NCBI RefSeq assembly: GCF_030915505.1
Contig: NZ_CP133265.1
Span: 3,562,001-3,626,000, forward strand
Length of the DNA: 64,000 nucleotides
DNA from: Neobacillus sp. OS1-2
GTDB taxonomy: Bacteria > Bacillota > Bacilli > Bacillales > Cytobacillaceae
Direction: 5' to 3'
Part shown: in pieces, positions 24,062-32,876 of the stretch
How the letters are laid out: each line of letters starts with the position of its first letter
How positions within the stretch are numbered: position 1 is the stretch's first letter
Notes under the pieces: generated by a model
What the model was told of the DNA's origin: nothing
What the model saw: only the letters and a program-made list of their open reading frames with translations
The model's database searches: none
Position numbers and translations under genes: made by a program

Positions 24062-25408
24062 ATGACTTCAACAAAAAATAATGTACGTGCCATCGCAATG
24101 GATACCTTGGTTGCGATTGAGAAAAATCAATCCTACAGCAATTTGCTGCTTAATAATGTGATTGAAAAAAATGAATTGTCCGCAATCGATGTCGGCTTAC
24201 TTACAGAGTTAACATATGGAACATTACAACGACGCATGGCGCTAGACTTCTTTTTAAACCCATTCATCAAGGATAATAAAAAGCTGGCAAATTGGATTCA
24301 TCATCTGCTTAGAATGACACTATATCAAATGGTGTACCTAGATCGAATTCCGGACCGGGCTGCGATTTACGAAGCGGTGGAAATCGCCAAGAGCCGCGGA
24401 CATAAAGGAATCGCCAGTTTGGTAAATGGTGTGCTAAGAAGTATTCAAAGAGAAGGGCTTCCATCATTAAGTGAAGTTTCAGACCCCATCGAAAGATTAT
24501 CACTTGAAACCAGTCACCCTCATTGGCTAGTTACGAGATGGGTGAATCAATTTGGTTATGAAAAAACGAAAGAAATGTGTGAAATTAATTTAACCGCACC
24601 AATGCAAACGGCAAGGGTGAATTTGACGAAGATTTCTAGAGATGAATGTGTGGCGATTCTTGAGGAAGATGGGTTTCAAATTGAGAAAAGTCCAATCATT
24701 CCGGAGGCGATCAGGTCGTTAAAAGGAAATTTAGCCTCCACTATTGCCTTTAAATATGGAATGTTAACGATTCAGGATGAAAGTTCGATGCTTGCCGCCT
24801 ATGCATTAGGTTCAACAGAAGGGGAATTCGTCCTGGATGCTTGTGCAGCCCCTGGAGGAAAAAGTACGCATATTGCGGAAAAACTACAAAATACTGGTGA
24901 AGTCATTTCCGTTGATCTTCATCAGCACAAAGTCAAATTAATAAATGATAATGCCCGTCGATTAGGGTTATCAAATATCAAAACAAATGTATCTGATTCA
25001 CGATTATTGCGGGAAAAGTTCAAAGATGAGACATTTCATCGAATTCTCCTTGATGCTCCGTGCTCAGGCCTTGGTGTAATGAGAAGAAAGCCCGACATGA
25101 AGTATACCAAGACAGAAAAGGATTTAGAGCGGTTACGAACGATTCAACAAAATCTATTAACATCCGTCGCGCCTTTATTGAAAAAGGGCGGTATCCTTGT
25201 GTATAGTACATGTACTGTTGATAAAGAAGAGAATGATAATACGGTAAAAACATTTTTACAAAATAATCCGGAATTTGAAGGGGATTTATCATTCAAAAAT
25301 CGGATGCCAGAGGCAGTGCAGCCATTGATAACAGGCTTCGAACTCCAAATATTTCCTCAAGATTTTGGATCAGACGGTTTTTATATAGCAGTATTAAGAA
25401 AAGCGTAA
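24062..25408 (+). CDS. rsmB: RsmB (Sun): 16S rRNA m5C967 methyltransferase
   Basis: This 448-residue protein has an N-terminal NusB-like RNA-binding domain (about 1-140) and a C-terminal SAM-dependent RNA (cytosine-5) methyltransferase domain. SAM motif I is DACAAPGGKSTH near residue 258. The two catalytic cysteines lie in DAPCSGLG and YSTCTVDKEEND. The last codons and the stop lie inside a dispersed repeat copy, so the three final residues may come from that insertion. Confidence 0.95.
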   Translation: MTSTKNNVRAIAMDTLVAIEKNQSYSNLLLNNVIEKNELSAIDVGLLTELTYGTLQRRMALDFFLNPFIKDNKKLANWIHHLLRMTLYQMVYLDRIPDRAAIYEAVEIAKSRGHKGIASLVNGVLRSIQREGLPSLSEVSDPIERLSLETSHPHWLVTRWVNQFGYEKTKEMCEINLTAPMQTARVNLTKISRDECVAILEEDGFQIEKSPIIPEAIRSLKGNLASTIAFKYGMLTIQDESSMLAAYALGSTEGEFVLDACAAPGGKSTHIAEKLQNTGEVISVDLHQHKVKLINDNARRLGLSNIKTNVSDSRLLREKFKDETFHRILLDAPCSGLGVMRRKPDMKYTKTEKDLERLRTIQQNLLTSVAPLLKKGGILVYSTCTVDKEENDNTVKTFLQNNPEFEGDLSFKNRMPEAVQPLITGFELQIFPQDFGSDGFYIAVLRKA

Positions 25409-25466
25409 GCGCCTTGACCAGGGGCTTATGACCCCGAGCCCCTAGGAGCTGAAGCTAGACACTAGA
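25400..25466 (+). repeat. Dispersed intergenic repeat, copy 1
   Basis: It begins AAGCGTAAGCGCCTTG and ends GAGCTGAAGCTAGACACT. The middle contains AGGGGCT...AGCCCCT as an inverted repeat. The TAA stop of rsmB lies in the left end. The shared ends are found in four other places (about 31857, 32274, 40150 and 47843). Confidence 0.75.
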
Positions 25467-25481
25467 AAGAAGGTATAACTA

Positions 25482-26573
25482 TTGGAACAATTAAATACAA
25501 CTGAGACGAACACAACTATGGACATGAAGAAAAAATCAATTTACTCACTGGAACTTCACGAATTAAAGGACTGGTTATCGGAGAATGGGGAAAAGCCTTT
25601 CCGTGCTGAACAAATCTTCGATTGGCTATATAAAAAAAGAATCATTTCTTTCGAAGACATGAGCAATTTAGCGAAAGGTTTGAGAGACAAGCTATCCAGC
25701 CAGTTTCAGATTACGACCCTGGATACAGCCATTCAACAAACATCTTCCGATGGCACGATTAAATTTTTATTCGAGCTTCATGATGGCTACTCAATCGAAA
25801 CCGTGCTCATGCGCCATGATTATGGGAATTCCGTTTGTGTGACAACCCAGGTTGGCTGCCGGATTGGCTGTACTTTCTGCGCCTCGACACTTGGCGGATT
25901 AAAAAGACATTTAGAGGCAGGGGAAATTGTTGCCCAGGTGGTGAAAGTTCAGCAAGCACTCGATGAAACAAATGAACGGGTTGATTCCGTGGTCATCATG
26001 GGGATTGGCGAGCCGTTCGATAACTATGACAATATGCTTTCCTTTTTGAAAATTATCAATCATGACAAAGCACTAAATATTGGTGCGCGCCATATTACTG
26101 TTTCGACAAGTGGAATTGTCCCGAAAATTTATCAATTTGCTGATGAAAATACACAAATAAATTTTGCTATTTCCTTACACGCTCCGAATACTGAATTACG
26201 CTCAAGATTAATGCCGATTAATAAAGCATATAAACTTGATGACTTAATGAAGGCAGTACGATATTATATCGATAAGACAGGTCGAAGAATTAGCTTTGAA
26301 TACGGTCTATTTGGCGGTGTAAATGATTCTACCGACCACGCGGAAGAATTAGCAGATCTTTTAAAAGGAATTAAATGTCATGTAAATCTAATTCCGGTAA
26401 ACTATGTTCCTGAAAGAGATTATGTACGTACACCAAAGGATAAAATATTTGCATTCGAAAAAACATTAAAAAAACGTGGTGTAAATGTGACGATTCGCCG
26501 CGAGCACGGTCATGATATTGATGCAGCATGTGGACAACTTCGTGCGAAGGAGCGAAAAGAGGAGACGAGGTAA
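25482..26573 (+). CDS. rlmN: RlmN: dual-specificity 23S rRNA A2503 / tRNA A37 C2-methyltransferase
   Basis: This 363-residue radical SAM enzyme methylates C2 of adenosine 2503 in 23S rRNA. The [4Fe-4S] cysteines are Cys126, Cys130 and Cys133 in [10 protein letters not shown]. The [12 protein letters not shown] and [15 protein letters not shown] motifs are conserved, as is the C-terminal cysteine in AACGQL. The start is a TTG about nine bases after AGAAGG; an internal ATG would still leave the conserved domain complete. The prpC ATG overlaps its stop by one base. Confidence 0.94.
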   Translation: MEQLNTTETNTTMDMKKKSIYSLELHELKDWLSENGEKPFRAEQIFDWLYKKRIISFEDMSNLAKGLRDKLSSQFQITTLDTAIQQTSSDGTIKFLFELHDGYSIETVLMRHDYGNSVCVTTQVGCRIGCTFCASTLGGLKRHLEAGEIVAQVVKVQQALDETNERVDSVVIMGIGEPFDNYDNMLSFLKIINHDKALNIGARHITVSTSGIVPKIYQFADENTQINFAISLHAPNTELRSRLMPINKAYKLDDLMKAVRYYIDKTGRRISFEYGLFGGVNDSTDHAEELADLLKGIKCHVNLIPVNYVPERDYVRTPKDKIFAFEKTLKKRGVNVTIRREHGHDIDAACGQLRAKERKEETR

Positions 26574-27328
26574 TGAGTGTGAAGGCTGTTTTTAAAACGG
26601 ATCAAGGAAGAGTTCGTCAAAATAATGAGGACAGTGGTGGGACGTTTGTCAATAAGGATGGTTATCGCCTTGCTATCGTAGCAGATGGTATGGGCGGTCA
26701 CCGAGCCGGTGACGTGGCAAGTAAAATGAGCGTTACTCACTTGCAAGAGTCTTGGGAGCAAACAGAAGGTATTATAACTGCAGATGATGCTGAAAAATGG
26801 CTTAGAACACAAATTTTTGAAGTGAATCAATTGGTATTTGACCATGCAAATAACAATGTAGAATGTGATGGGATGGGGACAACAATTGAAGCAGTAATTG
26901 CAACCAATCACTTTGCTACCATTGCCCATGTCGGTGACAGCCGTTGTTATATTTTCAATGATAGTGGGTTCCAGCAGTTGACTGAGGACCATACACTTGT
27001 AAATGAATTAGTACGTACAGGACAAATCACCAAAGAAGATGCTGAGCATCACCCACGGAAAAATGTAATTTTACGGGCCATTGGTACCGAACAAGATGTA
27101 AAAATTGATACAAAAACAATCATTTTTGAGGAAGGAGATATCCTTCTACTATGTTCTGATGGATTGTCGAATAAGGTAAAAGAAGAACAAATGATTTCTA
27201 TTCTTCAATCTGAAGACAGTCTGGAGCAAAAGGCTTTATCACTAATTAACGGAGCAAATGAAAATGGTGGAGAAGACAACATCACCCTTATCATACTAGA
27301 GTTTGATGATGATAGTGAAAGAGGGTGA
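26573..27328 (+). CDS. prpC: PrpC: PPM-family Ser/Thr protein phosphatase (Stp1-like)
   Basis: This 251-residue metal-dependent phosphatase dephosphorylates PrkC and its substrates. PPM motifs are in order: RQNNEDSGG, ADGMGGHRAG (metal-binding Asp), HVGDSRCYIF, CSDGLSN and GGEDNITLI. The ATG at 26573 overlaps the rlmN stop and follows GAGGAG; an earlier in-frame start lies inside rlmN and is not needed. It is six bases before prkC, the usual kinase-phosphatase pair. Confidence 0.95.
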   Translation: MSVKAVFKTDQGRVRQNNEDSGGTFVNKDGYRLAIVADGMGGHRAGDVASKMSVTHLQESWEQTEGIITADDAEKWLRTQIFEVNQLVFDHANNNVECDGMGTTIEAVIATNHFATIAHVGDSRCYIFNDSGFQQLTEDHTLVNELVRTGQITKEDAEHHPRKNVILRAIGTEQDVKIDTKTIIFEEGDILLLCSDGLSNKVKEEQMISILQSEDSLEQKALSLINGANENGGEDNITLIILEFDDDSERG

Positions 27329-27334
27329 AGATAA

Positions 27335-29326
27335 ATGTTAATTGGGAAAAGAATTAGCGGTCGCTATAAAATATTGGAAATGATTGGCGGAGGCGGCATG
27401 GCAAATGTCTACTTAGCCCATGATATGATTCTTGACCGCGATGTTGCAGTAAAAATGCTTCGTCTTGATTTTGCAAACGATGATGAGTTCATCCGCAGAT
27501 TCCGCCGTGAAGCACAATCGGCGACAAGTCTTGCTCATCCAAATATTGTTAATATATATGATGTAGGCGAAGAAAATGATCTATATTATATTGTAATGGA
27601 ATTTGTTGATGGTCAGACCCTTAAACAATACATACAGCAAAATTCTCCTCTCCGAGTGGAAGATACTATTGGAATCATGAGACAGTTAACATCAGCTATT
27701 TCTCATGCCCATCAGAACCATATAATCCATCGTGATATTAAACCACATAATATTTTGGTTGATCACGACGGTAAAGTAAAAGTCACGGATTTTGGTATTG
27801 CCATGGCGCTAAGTGCGACGAGCATCACGCAAACCAATTCCGTCCTGGGTTCTGTTCACTATTTATCACCTGAACAAGCAAGGGGCGGGATGGCAAACAG
27901 AAAGTCTGATATTTATTCATTGGGGATAGTGATGTTCGAGTTATTAACGGGCAGGCTTCCATTTTCCGGTGAGTCGGCCGTGTCGATTGCCTTAAAGCAT
28001 CTTCAATCAGAAACCCCATCTGTAAGAAGATGGAATCAGAACATACCTCAAAGTGTTGAGAATATTGTCTTAAAGGCAACCGCAAAAGATCCATTCCATC
28101 GCTATAACAGTGTAGAAGAAATGGAAGAGGATCTACGAACAGCACTTGATTTAGAAAGGATGGACGAACCCAAGTTTGCCATTCCTATTGATAATGAAGC
28201 GACAAAGGCAATTCCGGTAATAACCGATCACCATCCATTAAAAAATTTAGATGAAACATTAGTCCATAGCACTGAAAAACCCGCGACTAATCAGGAAGAC
28301 GATGAAAAAAAAGGAAATAAAAAAAATAAAGGCAATAAAAATAATAAAAAGAGAAAAAAGTGGCCAATGGTCCTACTATCTATCTTCTTCATTCTTGTCA
28401 TTCTGGGAACGTTATCTTTTCTATTTTTACCTGGATTGTTATCTGCAAAGGAAGTTAAAATACCGGATATAAGTGGCATGAATGTGGACGATGCTATTTC
28501 CAAGCTTAAGCTAAAAGGATTGACTCCTGGTAAACAAGTTGAAATTACCGATGAAAATATGAAAGCGGGAAAAGTGATTAAAACAATTCCTGAAATTGGC
28601 AGTACGGTAAAAGAAAATGCAAAAATTACCTTGTACGTCAGTTCAGGTAAGGAAAAATATGAACTATCTGATTATGTAGGCCGGCAATATGAGGACGTAA
28701 TTCGTCTGCTTGATAATCAGAATTTTAAAGATATAAAAAAAATAGAGAAGAATGATGAAAGTGAGCCGGGGACGATTCTCAGCCAAACACCAATAGCTGG
28801 GGAAAAAGTGGTCCCTGAAGAGACCGTATTAGAGTTTGAGGTCAGCATAGGACCTGAAAAAATTGTCTTAAAGGATTTATCACAATACAGTTTAAAAGGT
28901 GCACAAGATTATGCCTCTTTAGTCGGACTGACTTTAGTGGTTACAGAAGAGAAATTCGATGAAAAGATCCCTGCCAATATGATTATTTCGCAAGCGCCTG
29001 CTCAGGGAACGGAATTGGTCAAGGGGGACAAGGTGACTGTTGTTATTTCAAAAGGTCAAGAACCACCTAAAAAAGTCACCAGGGATGTAACAATTCCTTA
29101 TAAACCACCGTTGACAGGTGAACCTGGTCAGAAACAAGAAGTGGTCATCTATATTGAGGATATGAATCATAGTATGACAGGACCAGCCGAAACATTTCCG
29201 ATTTATGAAAATACAGTTAAAAAAATTGACCTTCTGATTCCGTACGGAAAAAAGGCCGGTTATCGAGTTATGGTGGGGACCGAGGTTATAGCCGAAGAGG
29301 TCATTAATTATGCCGATGCAGAATAA
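27335..29326 (+). CDS. prkC: PrkC: membrane Ser/Thr protein kinase with PASTA domains
   Basis: This 663-residue Hanks-type kinase senses muropeptides and, in Bacillus, acts in spore germination and stationary-phase control. The kinase domain (about 10-270) has the glycine loop GGGGMANVYLA, the HRDIKPHN catalytic loop (Asp134) and the DFG Asp152. A lysine/asparagine-rich juxtamembrane stretch precedes one membrane helix at about 343-369. Three PASTA repeats and a C-terminal Ig-like segment follow outside the cell. The A-rich stretch near 28300-28360 encodes the lysine run. Confidence 0.96.
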   Translation: MLIGKRISGRYKILEMIGGGGMANVYLAHDMILDRDVAVKMLRLDFANDDEFIRRFRREAQSATSLAHPNIVNIYDVGEENDLYYIVMEFVDGQTLKQYIQQNSPLRVEDTIGIMRQLTSAISHAHQNHIIHRDIKPHNILVDHDGKVKVTDFGIAMALSATSITQTNSVLGSVHYLSPEQARGGMANRKSDIYSLGIVMFELLTGRLPFSGESAVSIALKHLQSETPSVRRWNQNIPQSVENIVLKATAKDPFHRYNSVEEMEEDLRTALDLERMDEPKFAIPIDNEATKAIPVITDHHPLKNLDETLVHSTEKPATNQEDDEKKGNKKNKGNKNNKKRKKWPMVLLSIFFILVILGTLSFLFLPGLLSAKEVKIPDISGMNVDDAISKLKLKGLTPGKQVEITDENMKAGKVIKTIPEIGSTVKENAKITLYVSSGKEKYELSDYVGRQYEDVIRLLDNQNFKDIKKIEKNDESEPGTILSQTPIAGEKVVPEETVLEFEVSIGPEKIVLKDLSQYSLKGAQDYASLVGLTLVVTEEKFDEKIPANMIISQAPAQGTELVKGDKVTVVISKGQEPPKKVTRDVTIPYKPPLTGEPGQKQEVVIYIEDMNHSMTGPAETFPIYENTVKKIDLLIPYGKKAGYRVMVGTEVIAEEVINYADAE

Positions 29327-29358
29327 AGAAAATAAACCGAAAGGCAAGGAGTGTGGCT

Positions 29359-30240
29359 ATGCCTGAAGGAAAAATTGTCAAAGCATTAAGCGGTTTTTAT
29401 TATGTTCTTCAAGATGAGAACCTAATCCAATGTCGGGGAAGAGGCGTTTTCAGAAAGAACAAAATCACGCCACTTGTAGGTGACGAAGTTGTTTTTCAAG
29501 CCGAAAATGATCTGGAAGGATATATTTTAGAAGTAAAAGAACGAAAAAATGAGCTAATTCGACCACCGATTGCAAATGTGGATCAGGCTATTCTCGTTTT
29601 TTCAGCTGTAGAGCCAGACTTCAGCACAGTTTTATTGGATCGTTTTCTTGTATTGGTTGAATTCAATCATATTGAACCACTAATCTGTATTACTAAGATG
29701 GATCTTACGAATCATGATCAAAAAGAGCAGATTTCAGCATACGCAAAGCAATATAAAAGTGCAGGTTACGAGGTCATTCTGACCTCTTCAGAAACCGAAT
29801 CAGGAATTGAATTGTTAAATCCACATATAGAAAATAAAATCTCGGTCTTTGCCGGCCAGTCAGGAGTAGGAAAATCTTCTTTATTAAATGTATTAAGACC
29901 AGACCTTGAACTTAAAACAAATGATATTTCCTCTCATCTTGGCAGGGGTAAGCATACGACAAGACACGTGGAGCTTATTAAGATTGGAAATGGACTGATT
30001 GCGGATACACCTGGATTTAGCTCGCTAGAGTTTACAAGCATCGAAGCGGAGGATTTGACGTATTGTTTTCCCGAATTACAAAAAGCTAGTGAAAATTGTA
30101 AATTTCGTGGCTGCTTACATGTGACTGAACCAAAATGTGCTGTAAAGTCAGGAGTGGAATCAGGTGAAATCCCCACTTACCGGTATGAACATTATGTAGA
30201 TTTCCTGCAGGAAATAAAAGATAGAAAGCCGAGGTATTAA
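29359..30240 (+). CDS. rsgA: RsgA (CpgA): small ribosomal subunit biogenesis GTPase
   Basis: This 293-residue circularly permuted GTPase checks late 30S assembly. An N-terminal OB fold is followed by G4 (TKMD), then G1 GQSGVGKSS at 166-174, then G3 DTPGFSS. A C-terminal zinc knuckle, [14 protein letters not shown], closes the protein. The ATG at 29359 ([10 protein letters not shown]) matches the B. subtilis start and is preferred to a GTG two codons upstream; AAGGAG lies nine bases before it. B. subtilis CpgA is a PrkC substrate encoded next to prkC, as here. Confidence 0.95.
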   Translation: MPEGKIVKALSGFYYVLQDENLIQCRGRGVFRKNKITPLVGDEVVFQAENDLEGYILEVKERKNELIRPPIANVDQAILVFSAVEPDFSTVLLDRFLVLVEFNHIEPLICITKMDLTNHDQKEQISAYAKQYKSAGYEVILTSSETESGIELLNPHIENKISVFAGQSGVGKSSLLNVLRPDLELKTNDISSHLGRGKHTTRHVELIKIGNGLIADTPGFSSLEFTSIEAEDLTYCFPELQKASENCKFRGCLHVTEPKCAVKSGVESGEIPTYRYEHYVDFLQEIKDRKPRY

Positions 30241-30242
30241 CA

Positions 30243-30887
30243 ATGGTGAAAATAGCACCTTCCATTCTTTCAGCCGATTTTTCAAAATTGGGAGAAGAAA
30301 TTATAGCTGTTGAAAAAGCGGGGGCTGACTACATTCATATTGATGTCATGGATGGTCATTTTGTACCGAATATCACGATTGGTCCGCTTATTGTCGACGC
30401 AATTCGTCCGCTTACGAAGTTGCCATTAGACGTGCACTTAATGATTGAAAACCCAGATCAATATATCGAGGCATTTACAAAGGCTGGTGCAGACTACATC
30501 ACTGTCCATGTGGAAGCATGCCGGCACCTCCACCGAACCATCCAAAATATCAAATCCTATGGGATTAAGGCGGGTGTAGTTTTAAATCCAGCTACGCCGG
30601 TGGAAACCATCCAACATGTAATCGGTGATATTGACATGGTGCTGCTGATGTCAGTCAATCCTGGTTTTGGCGGCCAAACGTTTATTCCTGAAGTCCTGCC
30701 GAAAATAAGAAAAGTAAAAGATATGGCGGATCAAAAAGGACTTGTTATTGAGATTGAAATAGATGGTGGTGTAAATCCGGAAACGGCGAAACAATGCATT
30801 GAAGCGGGTGCAAATGTCCTCGTTGCAGGCTCAGCTATTTATAATCAACCGGATTATGAAACAGCCATTTCACTAATTAGAGGATAA
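30243..30887 (+). CDS. rpe: Ribulose-phosphate 3-epimerase
   Basis: This 214-residue TIM-barrel enzyme interconverts ribulose 5-phosphate and xylulose 5-phosphate in the pentose phosphate pathway. The signature motifs are [12 protein letters not shown] (metal His and Asp) and [10 protein letters not shown], with the second Asp in EIDGGV. It starts two bases after the rsgA stop. Confidence 0.96.
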   Translation: MVKIAPSILSADFSKLGEEIIAVEKAGADYIHIDVMDGHFVPNITIGPLIVDAIRPLTKLPLDVHLMIENPDQYIEAFTKAGADYITVHVEACRHLHRTIQNIKSYGIKAGVVLNPATPVETIQHVIGDIDMVLLMSVNPGFGGQTFIPEVLPKIRKVKDMADQKGLVIEIEIDGGVNPETAKQCIEAGANVLVAGSAIYNQPDYETAISLIRG

Positions 30888-30914
30888 AGCCGGCTATGAT
30901 AGCTGGCTTTTTCT
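30886..30914 (+). terminator. Terminator after rpe
   Basis: AAGCCGGCT pairs with AGCTGGCTT across a short ATGAT loop, followed by a T-rich run. It starts at the rpe stop codon and may be only partial, since thiN follows 50 bases later. Confidence 0.65.
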
Positions 30915-30936
30915 TTATCAAAAAGGAGTATGTCCG

Positions 30937-31584
30937 ATGATAATAAATATACTTGCCGGAGGGCCTGAAGAGCTACTGCCTGATTTGACTGATTATATGG
31001 AGGATAACGCTATCTGGGTCGGTGTTGACCGAGGTGTCTTTCAATTGTTAAAGAGAAGTATCAAACCAGAGATTGCATTTGGCGATTTTGATTCCGTTTC
31101 AAAAGAAGAATTGAGGTTCATTGAAGGACAAGTGGCAGAGATGAAGCGCTATAATCCGGAAAAAAACGAAACGGATATGGAGCTTGCGCTAAATTGGGCA
31201 TTGGAGCAGAAACCGAGCATCCTCCGCCTATTTGGAGCTACCGGCGGCAGACTCGATCATTTATTGGCAAATGTACACCTTTTGCTCGTTCCGCTTAAAG
31301 GAAAGCATCCGACTAATGTCTATTTAATTGATCGGAATAATGTTGTCTTTTTGAAGGAACCAGGCAGTTATTCCATTGAAAAAATAAAATCAAAAAAATA
31401 TATTTCATTTGTACCTTTAACCCTTGATGTCAGCGGCATTACACTAACGGGGTTTAAATTCCCCCTTAAAAATCAGCATATTTCACTTGGATCGACACTA
31501 TGTATTAGTAATGAACTTATTAGTGAATATGGTACTTTTTCATTTTCCGAAGGCATATTAATAGTGATAAGAAGTCACGATTAA
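30937..31584 (+). CDS. thiN: Thiamine pyrophosphokinase (YloS)
   Basis: This 215-residue enzyme converts thiamine to thiamine pyrophosphate with ATP. The conserved segments GVDRGV, FGDFDSV and NPEKNETDMELAL are the ATP-binding and catalytic motifs of the family, with GATGGRLDHLLAN following. The ATG is seven bases after AAGGAG. The C-terminal half is the TPK substrate-binding domain, and its sequence is more divergent, as usual. Confidence 0.94.
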   Translation: MIINILAGGPEELLPDLTDYMEDNAIWVGVDRGVFQLLKRSIKPEIAFGDFDSVSKEELRFIEGQVAEMKRYNPEKNETDMELALNWALEQKPSILRLFGATGGRLDHLLANVHLLLVPLKGKHPTNVYLIDRNNVVFLKEPGSYSIEKIKSKKYISFVPLTLDVSGITLTGFKFPLKNQHISLGSTLCISNELISEYGTFSFSEGILIVIRSHD

Positions 31585-31675
31585 TAGGCATGACTTTTAG
31601 GTACTGATTTCGTCAGTTCGAATAAAATGTAAAGTAATTTGAATAAGCAGGGGAGATTTGTGAGGAGGGACAGTT

Positions 31676-31759
31676 ATGAAATTTTATACAATTAAACTGC
31701 CAAGATTTTTAGGCGGACTTGTCCGAGCGATGATTGGTGCATTTAAGAAAAACGAATAG
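31676..31759 (+). CDS. spoVM: SpoVM: stage V sporulation protein M
   Basis: This 27-residue amphipathic peptide reads MKFYTIKLPRFLGGLVRAMI and ends GAFKKNE; it is nearly identical to the 26-residue SpoVM of B. subtilis. SpoVM embeds in the outer forespore membrane, recognises its positive curvature and anchors SpoIVA for coat and cortex assembly. A strong GAGGAGGG site lies seven bases before the ATG, and a terminator follows. It is too short for most gene finders. In B. subtilis it is also found between thiN (yloS) and rpmB and is read by sigma-E. It confirms an endospore former. Confidence 0.95.
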   Translation: MKFYTIKLPRFLGGLVRAMIGAFKKNE

Positions 31760-31776
31760 AGAATAGTCAAAGGCTT

Positions 31777-31804
31777 GCACCCATTCACAAATGGGTGCTT
31801 TTTA
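31777..31804 (+). terminator. Terminator after spoVM
   Basis: GCACCCATT at 31777-31785 pairs perfectly with AATGGGTGC at 31790-31798, followed by five T residues. Confidence 0.85.
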
Positions 31805-31819
31805 TTTGGAGAATATGAA

Positions 31820-31850
31820 AAAGAAAAGACACCCTTAAAAAGGATGCCCA
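31820..31850 (-). terminator. Terminator after rpmB
   Basis: Read on the minus strand, GGCATCCTT pairs with AAGGGTGTC through Watson-Crick and G-U pairs across a T loop, followed by TTTTC. It lies downstream of rpmB and of repeat copy 2. Confidence 0.65.
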
Positions 31851-31856
31851 TTCTTA

Positions 31857-31900
31857 TTGTCTAGCACAAGCAGCTCAGGTTTTGGCGCTTATGCTTTTCT
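31857..31900 (-). repeat. Dispersed intergenic repeat, copy 2
   Basis: On the minus strand it reads AAAGCATAAGCGCC at the left and GCTTGTGCTAGACA at the right, with a reduced middle. It begins two to three bases after the rpmB stop and is in the same orientation as rpmB. Confidence 0.65.
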
Positions 31901-31902
31901 AA

Positions 31903-32091
31903 TTATACGCGCTCAACTTTACCGGATCTTAACGCTCTTGCAGAAACCCAAACACGCTTAGGCTTTCCGTCAACAAGAATACGTACTTTTTGTAGGTTAG
32001 CACCCCATGTACGCTTATTAGCGTTCATAGCGTGAGAACGTGCGTTACCAGTTGTTGTTTTCTTTCCAGTTACTACACATTTACGTGGCAT
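31903..32091 (-). CDS. rpmB: 50S ribosomal protein L28
   Basis: This 62-residue basic protein starts [20 protein letters not shown] and has the L28 core [13 protein letters not shown]. It has a single N-terminal cysteine rather than the four cysteines of zinc-binding (C+) L28 forms. A GGAGGG site precedes the ATG. It is on the opposite strand to its neighbours, as in B. subtilis. Confidence 0.96.
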   Translation of the reverse strand: MPRKCVVTGKKTTTGNARSHAMNANKRTWGANLQKVRILVDGKPKRVWVSARALRSGKVERV

Positions 32092-32202
32092 AATGATTTC
32101 CCTCCTTAACTACCAAAAGCTGTATAAAGCTCTCTTTTAAGCTGCTTCATCTGAATATAGAAAATTGTTTTTGCAAATTTTCTAGACTTGAGATACTTTA
32201 AT

Positions 32203-32231
32203 AATTTATCATACAACGTATCTGAATGCAA
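32203..32231 (-). promoter_or_regulatory. Candidate promoter of rpmB
   Basis: On the minus strand, TTGCAT (32226-32231), a 17-base spacer and TAAATT (32203-32208) form a fair sigma-A-type promoter about 110 bases before the rpmB ATG. The gene-free region 32092-32498 contains this promoter, repeat copy 3 and the forward promoter of the Asp23-family gene. Confidence 0.55.
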
Positions 32232-32273
32232 TACTTGTATCTAAACCTTTCAAGAAAAAAGCCTTGACAAGCA

Positions 32274-32405
32274 AGAAAAGCGCAAGCGCCTTGGTCAGCC
32301 CTGACAAGCACAAGACGAGCCGGCCGAAAGGTTGCTTTTTAACCTTTTGGATGGATTGGCTTGTGACCTCGAAGGGCTAGGTGCTGGAGCTGGACATTTC
32401 TCGAA
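32274..32405 (+). repeat. Dispersed intergenic repeat, copy 3 (longest form)
   Basis: This is the longest copy in the window. It starts AAAAGCGCAAGCGCCTTGG and ends GGAGCTGGACATTTCTC. The middle folds into a long imperfect hairpin: CAGCCCT with AGGGCT outside, AGCC with GGCT inside, and CCGAAAGGTT with AACCTTTTGG at the tip. It is the only copy not placed directly behind a stop codon. Confidence 0.75.
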
Positions 32406-32422
32406 GTCGAAAAAATTAAGGT

Positions 32423-32451
32423 ATGACTTTTAAAATTGGGTTGACTATAGT
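32423..32451 (+). promoter_or_regulatory. Candidate promoter of the Asp23-fakA operon
   Basis: ATGACT at 32423-32428, a 17-base spacer and TATAGT at 32446-32451 match four and five of six consensus bases. TTGACT at 32441 is a nearby alternative -35 box but has no good partner. Confidence 0.45.
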
Positions 32452-32498
32452 AAAATGACTGTAGTCAAGGAGCAATTTTTCAGGAGGGGGAACGTTTC

Positions 32499-32861
32499 AT
32501 GTCCATTGAATTAAAAACACAGTACGGACAAATTGATATTTCAAACGAAGTAATTGCAACGATTGCTGGTGGTGCAGCAATCGAATGTTATGGAATCGTC
32601 GGAATGGCCTCTAAGAATCAAATCAAAGATGGGATTACAGAGATACTAAGAAAAGAAAACTTTACTCGAGGCGTGATCGTGCGCCAGGAAAATGAGGCAT
32701 TACATATCGATATGTACATTATTGTCAGCTATGGAACGAAAATTTCCGAAATTGCCCACAACGTGCAATCAAAGGTTAAATACACCCTAGATAAGACAGT
32801 TGGACTTGCCGTTGACTCGGTTAATATTTACGTTCAGGGAGTTCGTGTGACGAACCCGTAG
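32499..32861 (+). CDS. yloU: Asp23/Gls24 family envelope stress protein (YloU)
   Basis: This 120-residue protein has the Asp23 family pattern: a G-I-V-G core (ECYGIVGMAS) and a repeating VQSKVKYTLDKTVGLAVDSVNIYVQGV tail read in parts. Family members are alkaline shock or envelope stress proteins, often next to fatty acid kinase genes; the exact role in Bacillus is not established. The ATG follows a strong AGGAGGGGG site. It is 15 bases upstream of fakA and probably co-transcribed. Confidence 0.9.
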   Translation: MSIELKTQYGQIDISNEVIATIAGGAAIECYGIVGMASKNQIKDGITEILRKENFTRGVIVRQENEALHIDMYIIVSYGTKISEIAHNVQSKVKYTLDKTVGLAVDSVNIYVQGVRVTNP

Positions 32862-32876
32862 TGAGGAGGAAAGTTT

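Noticed and set aside
25400-25466. Repeat copy 1 as a plain terminator of rsmB
   Set aside because: It has an inverted repeat but no T run, and the same ends recur elsewhere, so a repeat-family member is the better explanation.
32164-32180. CodY box near the rpmB promoter
   Set aside because: AAATTTTCTAGAC resembles half of the CodY motif only; too many mismatches in the other half.
32092-32498. Small gene in the 407-base gap upstream of yloU
   Set aside because: Short frames exist, but none has a ribosome binding site plus a protein-like sequence. The gap is accounted for by two promoters and repeat copy 3.
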